From: Fonsecaea monophora
Taxonomy: Eukaryota > Ascomycota > Eurotiomycetes > Chaetothyriales > Herpotrichiellaceae
Direction of reading: 5' to 3'
Assembly (NCBI RefSeq): GCF_001642475.1
Contig: NW_019173948.1
Span: 186,001-250,000, forward strand
DNA: 64,000 bases
How positions within the stretch are numbered: position 1 is the stretch's first letter; each line of letters begins with the position of its first letter. The translations under genes were made by a program, and so were the position numbers. The notes under the pieces are model-generated. The model saw nothing but the letters and a program-made list of their open reading frames with translations. It was not told the origin of the DNA and did not search any database. Shown here in pieces: positions 22,565 to 32,633 of this stretch.

Positions 22565-23872
22565 ATGGCGTCTTCGGATAACGAGGTCGGTCTCCTTGAA
22601 AACCTGGCGCAGAGGACACAGACTGCGGCGGCGCAAATCACCAGGTTCCTGAGTGAATCCCACACAAACAGCCAAGTTGGTGATGGACAGCCTGGCTCCT
22701 TTGACATCCCGCTCAGCGCACCCCCCGAAATCAATGCGGCAAAAGCGTCGCTGCTCGAATCCACCATGCTGATGCAACAGCTGGTCATGTCCGCCACGGA
22801 CGTTCAGCAACAAATGACCCTGTACACACAGCAGATGGCGGCGATTCGGTGGATCTGTCGCTTCGACGTTGCGACACACGTCCCCCCCTCTGGGACCGTT
22901 TCCTATGAAACCTTGGCCGCCACCGCCCATGTGCCTCAGGGCGAACTCATGCGCATCTCCCGCATGGCAATGACGGCAGGCTTTTTCCAGGAGCCCGTTC
23001 AAGGTCGGATCGGACACACACCCACTTCTCGGGATCTTAGTTCCTCGTCCCCCGTGCACGACACTTTCCTCTTCATGAGTGAGACGGGGCACTCGATTGT
23101 GAGCAAAATGCCCGAGATGACCGAAGCCAATCTCAAACTTGGTCCCGGGGCGAAACCCAAGACGGCGTTCAATATCGCCATGAACACCGACATGCCGTTT
23201 TTCAAGTATATCATGTCAAACCCCACTTTGGCAAAACAACAGGCTGCGCACATGAAGACCATCGTCGCCGCCGAGGAGTCCCATATTCGACATACAGTCA
23301 GTGGCTATGATTGGGGCTCCCTCCCGCAGGGGGCAAAGATCGTCGACCTGGGCGGCTCGACAGGCCATGTCAGCATCGCCATTGCACGGGCTGTTCCTCA
23401 TCTGAAGTTTGTAGTGCAGGATCTCCCACAAGTTCTATCGCAAAGACCATCTGTTCCGGCAGACCTGGGAGATCGAGTCGTGTTCGAAGCACACGACTTC
23501 TTCCAGCCACAGCCAGCCAGCTGTCAGGGCGCAGATGTTTTCTTCATCCGACAGTGCTTGCAGAACTGGTCTGATGCCGACGCCACCAAGATCCTGCGGA
23601 CGCTTCTACCGGCCATGGACAGAGGCAGATCGAGAATCGTGATCATGAGCGTCGTGCTGGCGAGTCCCAGTGACGCGGTAGTCGGACAGCGAGAGAAAGG
23701 CATAAGTCGGATGAGAGACCTCTTCATGATGCAAGCCATGGGCGGTGGTGAGAGGGACCTCGCGCAATGGAACGCCATAGTCAACGAGGCCGATCCTGGA
23801 TTGGACATTGTACGTGTGAACAAGCCACACGGAAGCGTGCTGAGTGTCCTTGATGTCAGATTCAGAAACTGA
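22565..23872 (+). CDS. COMT-like O-methyltransferase (secondary-metabolite type), altered catalytic motif
   Basis: A single-exon protein of 435 residues from the ATG at 22565; the frame is open a little further upstream but without an ATG. It has the winged-helix dimerisation half (RWICRFDVATHVP...) and a Rossmann half with SAM motif KIVDLGGSTGHVSIAIA, VVQDLPQV and an AHDFF segment. Such enzymes methylate hydroxyl groups of polyketides or aromatic metabolites. The catalytic His-Asp/Asn motif before Trp (usually LHDW or LHNW) reads LQNW here, with Gln at about residue 333, so either another residue acts or the protein is not a standard methyltransferase. No backbone synthase is nearby. Confidence 0.88.
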   Translation: MASSDNEVGLLENLAQRTQTAAAQITRFLSESHTNSQVGDGQPGSFDIPLSAPPEINAAKASLLESTMLMQQLVMSATDVQQQMTLYTQQMAAIRWICRFDVATHVPPSGTVSYETLAATAHVPQGELMRISRMAMTAGFFQEPVQGRIGHTPTSRDLSSSSPVHDTFLFMSETGHSIVSKMPEMTEANLKLGPGAKPKTAFNIAMNTDMPFFKYIMSNPTLAKQQAAHMKTIVAAEESHIRHTVSGYDWGSLPQGAKIVDLGGSTGHVSIAIARAVPHLKFVVQDLPQVLSQRPSVPADLGDRVVFEAHDFFQPQPASCQGADVFFIRQCLQNWSDADATKILRTLLPAMDRGRSRIVIMSVVLASPSDAVVGQREKGISRMRDLFMMQAMGGGERDLAQWNAIVNEADPGLDIVRVNKPHGSVLSVLDVRFRN

Positions 23873-23938
23873 GTAACGAGCGGATTGATCCGCCAACAAA
23901 AGACCCAGCATGGCTGTTGGTTGATCTGTAGAGATGTG

Positions 23939-25453
23939 TCAAGAACGTTTCACCCTCTCGCCAACCAAACTGAGCCATTTCCAGTCGAGTTCTTTACCTC
24001 GTTGCCATGCCAGTACCTTTGTCAACCATGAGGAACCCGTAAGATTTCCAGCGTCGCCATCTGTTCGCCGGGAGTCATGATGGTCCACCACGCGTGTATG
24101 TTTCCCCCTTCTCCTCGGACACCTGTGCTGTACTGTTGACATGCTCCTCTGCCGCATCGAACCCTCCAAGGCAGCTTCAATTTTTCGATACAGCTCGGTG
24201 TTGTGTCCAAAACTTTTACACACAGCTTCCGACACAGATAGATCGCCATCATGTCGGTATGTTTGGACAAGATAGGGATCAGCTCCTCGTTGCACAAACA
24301 TATGTACCATTTCCCCCCAGTGTTCAGTCAAGTCAGATCTATGCCTGTAAGCTGTAGAGAGAAATTGGGCCCATACGCTGTGCTTCGAGTTATCTACCAT
24401 GAGATTAGGATCAAGTCCTCTGTCAAGCAAAAGACGAAATATCTCCTGCGCGAACCCCAGATGTTGTCTCGTGGAGTGCATGCGCGTTATCAAGCCGCCC
24501 ACTCCACAATCTTCATCCACGAGGTCTGGTCGAAATATTGCCCCGTGCTTGAGCAACAGTATGAGTATCCGAAAATAGTATCCACTCATTAAAGCCAGAC
24601 TTTCTCCTTCCATGAAAGCAAGGTCAAGAAGGTTATGCAGCATTGGCTTGCCGTTTACCACGCCGTTTGGATCGACACCGTTCTCAAGCAGGAGTTGAGC
24701 CATCTCGAACCTAGGCTCCTGGTCTTTAGGTCGCCTGGTAATGAAGGTTATCTCGATTAACGTCCATAAAATTTCTATGCCATGGCCTAAAAATAGATCC
24801 GGTTGTCTTTGAAGTCGATCTTTAACATAAGGAACGAAACCAAATTCAATGGTTCTCAGCAGAAACGATCTGTCCTTGCTGTCAACAGGCTCCAGGCTAT
24901 CTTTATCCGTCGGGCTGCATAAGTGACAAATATCGTTCATTCTGTGGAGTAATGGTGTGCTTGGAGTGCCCAATTCGTCCTCTGCTGCTAAGGCATATTT
25001 CATGAAGTTGTTCCACTGACGGGAGCTCAGACTGCCTGGGAAATTCTCGCCTTGTCGAATGAACGCTTCGCATATGCACAGATACGCATTGAAGTTTTGT
25101 GCCGAGTAAGAAGCAAGCAGATCCTGCATTTTCTTTGTCACCAGGAAATCGCGGACGGTCCGATGAAGGAAGTCGACACGCTTGACTCCTGGTTCACCGG
25201 GGGATTCGGTAGATTCCAGTAGTCCTCTGTAACGACCGTTGAGTTTTCGTCTTATTGTTTCTTCTGCCGCCTGGATCTTGTCGTCAACTTGGACTGATGC
25301 TAGACCATTCGTCTCGGGACTCCGTTTGAGAAACTCGTCCCCTTCGTCAATACATGAATAAAGAAGTAGTCGAAAAGGGCCGCCTGTTGCAAGGGCAACA
25401 CGGAAAGTGTGTGCCATTCTCCTGCGATACACCTTGTCTACTGATTCGATCAT
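23939..25453 (-). CDS. C-terminal part of the NLR-like protein (NACHT tail and ankyrin-like repeats), frame-shifted from its N-terminal part
   Basis: This 504-codon frame begins MIESVDKVYRRRMA, which in related fungal NACHT-ankyrin proteins directly follows the DLEEFFEK-type segment that ends the upstream frame. It contains the conserved FLHRTVRDFL and then ankyrin-like units: MAQLLLENGVDPN, ILLLKHGAIFRPDL, IFRLLLDRGLDPNL, MVHMFVQRGADPY. It overlaps the N-terminal part by four bases (ATGA). Independent initiation at this ATG is conceivable but there is no promoter evidence. More likely one gene has lost a base in an A run (about 25454-25457). The last ~70 residues are basic and not family-like, so the true C-terminus is uncertain. 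Confidence 0.75.
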   Translation of the reverse strand: MIESVDKVYRRRMAHTFRVALATGGPFRLLLYSCIDEGDEFLKRSPETNGLASVQVDDKIQAAEETIRRKLNGRYRGLLESTESPGEPGVKRVDFLHRTVRDFLVTKKMQDLLASYSAQNFNAYLCICEAFIRQGENFPGSLSSRQWNNFMKYALAAEDELGTPSTPLLHRMNDICHLCSPTDKDSLEPVDSKDRSFLLRTIEFGFVPYVKDRLQRQPDLFLGHGIEILWTLIEITFITRRPKDQEPRFEMAQLLLENGVDPNGVVNGKPMLHNLLDLAFMEGESLALMSGYYFRILILLLKHGAIFRPDLVDEDCGVGGLITRMHSTRQHLGFAQEIFRLLLDRGLDPNLMVDNSKHSVWAQFLSTAYRHRSDLTEHWGEMVHMFVQRGADPYLVQTYRHDGDLSVSEAVCKSFGHNTELYRKIEAALEGSMRQRSMSTVQHRCPRRRGKHTRVVDHHDSRRTDGDAGNLTGSSWLTKVLAWQRGKELDWKWLSLVGERVKRS

Positions 25454-27115
25454 TTCTCGAAAAATTCCTCAAGGTCACTCGGCATCTCCAACACCCTCTC
25501 GTACAGCAGAGCCAGAGAATCGCCGTTGATAAGGCCGTCCTTGAGAGATCGTGTGACGAGGTAGACCCAGAGGAAAACTCCTTGGGCGCGCGACACAATT
25601 TCCGATATCAGCCTCTTGATCTGGGCGACTTCTGTTGTCATCATTGAAAAGTTTGCTACTTCGTCCAGCTTTTCTCTCGCGTAGAGGGCGATGTCGTTTT
25701 TTGTAAGGTCTTGTAGGTATAATTTGTTTCGAGGATCCTGGCCAAAGACATCTTCAAAGCAGTTCCACGGCCTGCTAGAAACACAAACTTTGACATTGTC
25801 GATTCGAGCGATGTTCTTTATTGTTTTTATGATATCCAATGGATCGCCGTCATATTCGTCTAGACCGTCAACGAAAATGCAGAGTTTTGAAGGGTTTCCA
25901 TAGCGTGTGGTCAGGCGGCTCAGTCTCCTGAAAGCTTCGTTGAGCTCTAGCATGGTCCATTCGGCTTGAAACCCATGTCGAGATGTTGCCCATCTTTCTA
26001 GACAGATGATGGGGATCCATTCGGGAAACGTTTTGAGTATGTCGAACAAAACCTGTCGAAGTAGACCGAGTTGAGACTTTTGCATGTCGCTCCCGGAGAT
26101 CCAGAAGAAGAATCCGGCGGTAACAAGACGACTGCCATCAGCCCAGGCTTCAAGGCGTTGCAGCGTCTCCGAGCAATTGTAAAGATACTTCATCAAAGTG
26201 CTCTTGCCACTACCGGGTTTGCCTGAGACCCAGTAGATACCTTCACCATGGGTTAACCATTCTTGGAATCTTATGCCGGAACGTGGATCGGAAGACGCCC
26301 ACCGAGAAGGCTCAAAGATCCATTTGAATGTATCCTTGTGCGCTTCAGCAATGGCAGAATACCTCGCAGCCATCCGCTCGAATATCAGACTTTTCAAGAT
26401 GGTCGTTCCCTTCCGCAAACTTTCTGCTTCGTGATCCGAGCTGCGCAGCCTTTGATCAATACGAGTCAAATGCTCGCCTGTGATGTCCTGCGTACTTTGT
26501 ACGAGGTTGCGGAGCGATTCAAGTATGGGATCAAGTCTCTGTAGGCTCATTGAGTCGATCTCGAGATATTGCGCTCGAGCATCTTCCAAAGATTGAAGAG
26601 CCTGTCCTTGACGCACACTGACGATGCTCAGCATTCAGAAAGAGAGATAGAACTGAGAAGACCGAGGCTTACCTTATGTATGAGAGTACATGAACGGACA
26701 AGTTGCTGCGCGCATCCTCGAGCCGCTTTCTTAGTTTGGCAATCTTGTCCTTTTTCCAAAGCGTCTTGAGGGCCTGGAGAAAGCTTCGCCATTTCTTGTG
26801 CGAGCCGTCACCGGCGGTGAGGCTTTGGATGGCTGCTAGGAGCTCATCTCCAACAACACGTGAAGCGGCCGCGATCTTGACAATCTCCGCCTCGGTCTGG
26901 GAAACAGCTGCCTGTGACTGATCCAGAGGATTCAACAGCGTTGAGCTGAGACGTGAGAGGCTCTCGGCGACGTCCTGGAGCTCAACATTTTCTGTTGTTA
27001 CTCCGTTTGTAGAATGATATATCTCCTTCGCATCTGAAATGAGCCGCCGGCTGAAATCGATGAATTGCACGATATTTGCGGCCAGGCCGATGGCGGAGAG
27101 TGGATCAAGGACCAT
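25450..27115 (-). CDS. N-terminal part of an NLR-like STAND protein (fungal N-domain and NACHT NTPase)
   Basis: Exon 1 (27115-26673) encodes MVLDPLSAIGLAANIVQFIDF..., the N-terminal domain common on fungal STAND/NLR proteins. An intron with GTAAGC donor joins to 26617 (CAG acceptor; GAG at 26626 is also in phase). The NACHT domain has Walker A GKPGSGKSTLMKYL and Walker B LCIFVDGLDEYDGD, with SSRPWNCFEDVF after it. Fungal NLRs sense non-self and can trigger incompatibility or defence cell death. The frame ends DLEEFFEK-TGA at 25450, right where family members continue into the next frame. The gene is therefore either broken by a one-base deletion or misassembled there. It sits in the accessory stretch next to the O-methyltransferase. 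Confidence 0.8.
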
Positions 27116-27597
27116 ACCGAAAGAGCGACCGGAGGAGCAACAGGTCGAGAAGGATGATGATGATCAAGGGATCAAGATGAAGACAGAGAAGCAGGATGAC
27201 TCCAGGTGGGCAAGAAGGAAGGCGTGAGGCTAAAGGTCAAATTCCCCTCCACCTGCGATTTGGCCTGCACGTACACAGCCCACGTCCAGCCTCAGCCTCA
27301 TTAATGCCCTCAACCTCGTCTGCCTCGTTAGCCTTGGGCATTTGTCCTGGAAACGTGGACCAATCGGCCTGGAGATGAAGCATCAACTAACCTTTTCATT
27401 GGGCTGTCAGTTCATGACGAGAGAGAAGACGACGTGGACATCAACCATCGCTGCAAGGCATAAAACGTCCCACGCGACTAGAAAGACATTCAGGTTCAAA
27501 TCGAAAGGCTTTTCTCCCACGACTGGGGGTAGAATTGAAAACTGTATATGGCAACAACCTTCACAGCCGTCGACCCAACCCTTCCTTATGTACATGA
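27116..27597. other. Intergenic: NLR promoter and FDH 3' region
   Basis: Both flanking genes run leftward. Purine-rich GATGATGAT-like words occur around 27150-27200. No gene is seen. Confidence 0.5.
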
Positions 27598-29091
27598 TCA
27601 ATTCTTCTTCCTCTGACCATACGACCGTGTGGCGTAGTCTCCCTGGTAGACAATCAGATCTGCCGGTTCGTAATCATGGGTGCCACTCAGGTAGCTCTGG
27701 AGAATCCTCTTGACCCCGTCGGCATAGCGCTTCTGGGCGTCCAGCGAGCTTCCCGACATGTGGGGAACCATGCCGTTACCTCCTCCGAGAGGATTCTTTG
27801 CATAGCGAAGCGGGTGGTCTCGTGGCGCGGGCTGGGGGAACCAGACGTCGCCGCCGTATCCGTTCAGGTGGCCGGACTTCAGAGCAGCCGCGATGTCATC
27901 GGCCACGACGATTGCGCCGCGGGCAGTGTTGACGATCCATGAGCCTGGGGCATGTCAGTAACTTGGTTCAAAATCTCTTGAGGATGAGGCACAAGAGTGC
28001 AGAGATGCAGAGAAACAGCCGATCCCTACCTTTCTTCATCTTCGAGATCAGCTCTTTGTTGAATAGGCCGTAAGTCTTCTCGTGTAGCGGGCAGTTGATG
28101 GTGACAATGTCGCACTGGGCCACCATGTCCTCTAGACTCTCCACTCTTCGGCAGCCAATTTCAGCTTCCACATCAGGGTTGAGGGGCTGGTAATCGTAGT
28201 AGAGGAGCTCCTTGCAATCGAATGGTTTCAAGCGACGTAGGACACGTTGGCCAATCCTCCCGATCCCAACTGTGCCCACGACCTTACCTTCCAGGTCATA
28301 CTCGTTCCGTGCGACCTGGGCAACATTCCATTCACCCCGTTCGATCTGTTCGTGTGCCGGAATCCAGTTACGGACCAGGCCGAGCATAGTCATCACTACA
28401 TGCTCGGCGACCGAGACCACGTTGGAGCCTGTAACCTCTGCGACGGTGATACCGCCGTTGGTCTTATTCGCGGCATTAAGGTCGATGTGGTCTGATCCGA
28501 CACCAGCAGTTACGGCTAGTTTGAGCTTTTTGGCTTTTTTTAATCGGTCGGCGTTGAGGTAGGCCGGATGGAATCTGAGTTAGCCCGTGGATTAGCACAG
28601 GGTAGGGGTTCCGGGAGAGTCAATGTCGTGACCTCGGGGCTCCACATACGGGGTGGTGATCAGGATCTCTGCATCGGGGAGCTCTCTTTCAAAAACCGAG
28701 TTCGGGCCCTCCTTGTCAGAGGTGGTAACGAGAGTATGGCCCTGGTTTTCAAGCCATTTCCTGAGACCCAACTCATTCTCGGTCGTCCCTAGCAGTCGTG
28801 GTTGCTGTTTGGCATGTTCACCTCCCTAGGGCTGTCAGTATCGTCACGTCCACTTGAATGTCAAGGGGTTTCCTTCTGGAAGTTGTAACACCATGAATGG
28901 GGAGGGAGTGGAGGAGAGCTTACATCATATAAAACAGACAGAATCTTCACGTTGCGGTTGGCTGACGCGGAAAAAGATCTGATTGATGATAGGCCTGGTT
29001 TTTGACGCAGCAGCCTTGGGCCCGCCTGAGCACACAAGGTTGAAGGTCCTGAGAATCCGGTTCTGACTGCTGCGGTTCGAAGCATTTCCAT
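27598..29091 (-). CDS. FDH1: NAD-dependent formate dehydrogenase with mitochondrial presequence
   Basis: Four exons (29091-28924, 28825-28650, 28574-28030, 27944-27598) give about 411 residues; the second exon joins ITTP to [14 protein letters not shown] in phase. Formate is oxidised to CO2 with reduction of NAD. Key segments are [30 protein letters not shown] (Rossmann), NTARGAIV with the catalytic Arg, FPQPAP with the Gln, and PHMSGSS with the catalytic His. Yeast Fdh is cytosolic. Here about 45 Arg/Ser-rich residues ([15 protein letters not shown]...[11 protein letters not shown]) precede the conserved VKILSVLYD and look like a mitochondrial presequence, as in plants and some filamentous fungi. 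A second in-frame ATG lies at 29085. The gene is divergent from a Zn2Cys6 regulator. Confidence 0.95.
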
Positions 29092-30142
29092 GGTGGCCCC
29101 AGTGGCGCGACACAGTTTTCTCAACGACGGTACAGAATATGTCGTTCACGAAAGAAGGCGAGGAGCTTTCCAGACGTGATGGATAAGAAATGGAATGCTA
29201 TCCCTCAACCAACAGCAGACGGTGTTGTCTTTAATGGCACAACTCGGTGAAAACACGGACAAGGCTGCATTGACCTTCAACTCGGTGGAGCAATGACATT
29301 TTGGGACCTTGTTCTGAAGTTTGGCCAGGTTCCAGATTGCTCAAGGCGTCGAAACGCTATGGGATGAATTGTAACCCGAGATGCCGTAGGAGCCCTGAGC
29401 ATGTAGGACATAGCGAGATGTGTGAGGTCAACTCGCTCAGAATGTCCTACTTTGGAATGGCCAAAACATGACAGTACAGCCTCTGACTTGTTGTCACACG
29501 GTTCGCTTACCGCCCGAATAGGAATAATGTACTTATTTGGACTTGGAGACTCTCTGCAACTCATCCATGTACCGGTAGAGGGTGATAAAAGATCAACCGG
29601 CATGCGAAATGTTGCTGAGGTGGTTGAACGTGAGACTGGGAGAAGGATATGACGGGCACCCACGGAAGACTGACCAATAGGCATGGCTAAAGTGCCGATA
29701 TTGCCGATCGTGCCGATACCACCTATTGGTCAGACTCTGGCATTTGTGGATCATACCAAGATACCTTCTCCACGTTATTTTCGCCCCGCGTCAACTTCCT
29801 CCACATCCTCACATCCTCACATCCCCAGAACTGTCGCGGCCAGGAGGAGCCAATACCTGACCTGAGGGAGTACAACTGTTAGCTAACATAGGTATGGGTT
29901 TAATTGCTCAAAGTTCATCCCTTTGCACTTTCAGACCACTGAGGAGCTTTGTCCGTGCCCGCTGCTTCGGCAAGTCACTCCCTCTGAGCCGAAACATCCA
30001 CATCCTTGAACAATAGTCCCATTTGTGTTGCAGGTCCAATACCCCTTCAGGCACTCCTTCAACGGACTCTCTGGACCAGAAATAAGGGCATCCACCAGAC
30101 GCAGGTGATAATCAACAAGGATACCAGGCCAAACAACCTTTC
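29092..30142. promoter_or_regulatory. Divergent promoter of FDH and the Zn2Cys6 regulator
   Basis: About 1.05 kb between two start codons pointing away from each other. It holds the inverted-repeat element listed separately. No gene is supported. Confidence 0.65.
29668..29735. promoter_or_regulatory. Inverted CCAAT-containing repeat enclosing three TGCCGAT repeats
   Basis: The arms GACTGACCAATAGG (29668-29681) and CCTATTGGTCAGAC (29722-29735) are inverted copies matching at 13 of 14 positions, each with a CCAAT box. Between them TGCCGAT occurs three times at exact 9-base spacing (29693, 29702, 29711). CCAAT is the site of the fungal CBC complex; spaced repeats usually mean a dedicated regulator. 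Position in the FDH/Zn2Cys6 promoter suggests control of one or both genes. Confidence 0.6.
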
Positions 30143-32492
30143 ATGTCAGCACGTCCCACGGCGCCTCGAAATGCCGTTGCCTGTGTTCCCTGCCGAACGG
30201 CCAAGTTGAGATGTTCGCACCACAACCAAGCTCCATGTGATCGTTGCCGGTCGGCCGGTCGCGCGGCTTCGTGCTATTTCCCCCAGAAATGGACGTCCGC
30301 TCTACATCGGCAGCCGAAGAAGCCGCGCCGTGGGATCCAGCGTCAGGTTGAGCAGCCTCGAAGGTCGGAACACGGCAGACCCAACGCCTCTGCAAGCTTC
30401 ATTGCGGCCGATGATCAATCGTTCAGGCTAAACCCTACTGAAGACTTGCGTGCCTTCTCCAGGGGCGAGCACCCATCGGACGATCCCCTAAGGTGGTTCA
30501 CAAACGATGTGCAACAGTGCTACCTGCGATGTACCTACAAGTGGAGTTTTCACCACAAGCCAAGGCTCTTGCAACAGATTCGGGATGGAACACTTGATAT
30601 GGCAATGGCGTGGGCCATCCTCACTCTGGCTTCCAGGTGCACTCCTTCCGACCGGGACTTGACTCCAGTGGGATCTTGTTAACCCGTCCTTAGGTATTCT
30701 CCTACGCCAGGATGCTTTGGCTCACCACTCGAAGCCAGCAATTTCTTTGCCCAGAGAGCATCACGTGCCGTCCAGCTCCGTATCACCTCCCCAAGCCTAT
30801 CCCAGGTGCAGGCACTTTTGCTGCTCACGGGCCACAAGTGGGGGGCAGGTGACGGGAAGAGTGCATGGATTTATCTCGGCATAGCTGTGCGCATGGTGCA
30901 GATGATGGGGCTCTGCGCAGAAATCTCGAACGCGTCTAGTAGTGATTCGTCGGCGTCGGCGTCAGAGGCATTCATCCTGGCCGAGGAACGTCGGCGCACC
31001 GCCTGGACATGCTTCCTCATGGAGAGCCTTCTCAGCGGCGGCGGCAGTCGTGCACGTATCCTCCGATCCGAGGACATGACGATTCAGCTTCCCTGCGAAG
31101 ACGAGGCATTCGTCTTTGGGACACCCGTGCAATGCGAACTGTTCAACGATGCGTACCAGTATTCCAGCGAAGAGCAGCCTGACACAAGGACAAGTCCGTC
31201 TATCCTTGCTTACACGGTAAGAGTCGCAGATATATGGGGTCATGTGGCGAAGTGGGCGTCGTGCGGCGACGGCAACCCTGCCGCTCAAAGTCCAGGCAAA
31301 AGTGACCGGGAGTCGAGGGCGTACAGCCTCGTCTCGTCGCTTGAGCACTGGAAAGCGACGTTACCGGCCCGGCTACGGTACAGTCTCTTCTCTCTGCAAG
31401 CCCACAGCGTGCTCGAACAGGGCCAGGGATTCTGCTACATGCACTGCATATATTTCATGGCCCTGATATTCCTCCACCGGCATCATCTGCCGCACCTGGG
31501 CCTGGCGAGAAGCCCAGCACCACCATCACCGGTACCGCCGCCGCGGAACAGTCCAGACCAGGAAGCGGCAGCACTCCCCGACCGTGCGGACCGGTCGTCA
31601 CACACCCTCTACGACACGGCGTCCACCGTGTGCGACATGTGCGACGAGATCAACCGGGCCGGCGCGGACTTCCGGCGCGGGCTGGTGCCCTGGATCGGCT
31701 TTACCGTCTACACCACCATTGGGACCATGCTCTACTTCCAATCCTTCCCGCTCGAGCCGAGCGTCGAGTTTCTCACCAGGACCAGACAGAAGCTGCACAG
31801 CGCATACCTGCTCCTCAGGGAGATGAAGAACGAATGGCCCATGGCCAGTCGCTGGGTACGTTTTTACTCGCCCACATTTCTCCCCTGCCCCCCTCCGGCC
31901 TTCTTTTCTCCTTTGCAATACCTCACACATGACACTATATGATGTGACGTGATATGACCTGATATGGAAACCCGTGCTCATTATATACTTAAAATGGCTG
32001 ACCACAATTACCCCGCGTACCGTGTAGCTCGAGAATATATACTCGCTACAAAAGTACCACGCCACCAGGCTACAAAAGACCAGCCTGTCGGCGGAAGAGC
32101 TGCAGAGTTTCCGCAATCTGATGGTCGACTACGGCGCCCTGCACGACACGGTGGTCTCGGACACAACCGGTGGTGCTCATTCCACTGGGAACACATCAGA
32201 TATGGCGATGGCGATAGCGTCAGGGCCAGGGTCAAGGTCAGAGTCAGACATCTGGTCCAGCTTCGAGGCGAGACCACCGCACTACGCACCGCTCCGACAA
32301 CAACAGGGTACGCCGCAGTCGGCGAGAACCGAGTCGGCCAGCGCCTCGTCGGGGGTCGATGCGCTCACTGTCCCGGATGAATTCGACGGTGCCGACTACC
32401 TCGTCTCCGAGGAAGAGATGGCAGGCATCTTTCAGGAGTTCTGGACAATGTTCCCGGGAGAGATCAATACGGATCATATGGCTTTGGAATAG
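30143..32492 (+). CDS. Zn2Cys6 transcription factor with fungal-specific middle domain
   Basis: Exons 30143-30636, 30694-31855 and about 32055-32492 give close to 697 residues. The binuclear cluster (about residues 14-41) reads CVPCRTAKLRC...CDRCRSAGRAASC. The first intron (57 nt, AG|GTGCAC to CTTAG) is in phase. The second (GTACGT donor) is about 199 nt to the AAAAG at 32054; an acceptor at 32078 is also in phase, so the junction is uncertain. The fungal_trans-like region is seen in LLLLTGHKWGAGDGKSAWIYLGIAVRMVQMMGL and EERRRTAWTCFLMESLL. The C-terminus is Ser-rich and acidic, a likely activation region. Its target is unknown; divergent pairing with FDH makes that gene a candidate. Confidence 0.88.
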
Positions 32493-32633
32493 CCCGCGCA
32501 CGCAGACCAATCGATTAGTTTGAATAGAGGAAGTAAAAACGTACAAGTAATTCTTAGATAACAGGGACTTGTGGCGTAATGTATTCCATTCCTGAGTACG
32601 CTCAATGCAGGACTTGAACAAGCCGTGTTGGTT

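Noticed and set aside
28574..28660. Apparent single-base deletion in the formate dehydrogenase gene
   Set aside because: The out-of-frame DNA is an ordinary 75-base intron (GTATGT donor, GGGCTAAC branch, CTCAG acceptor); splicing gives the conserved ITTPFHPAYL segment.
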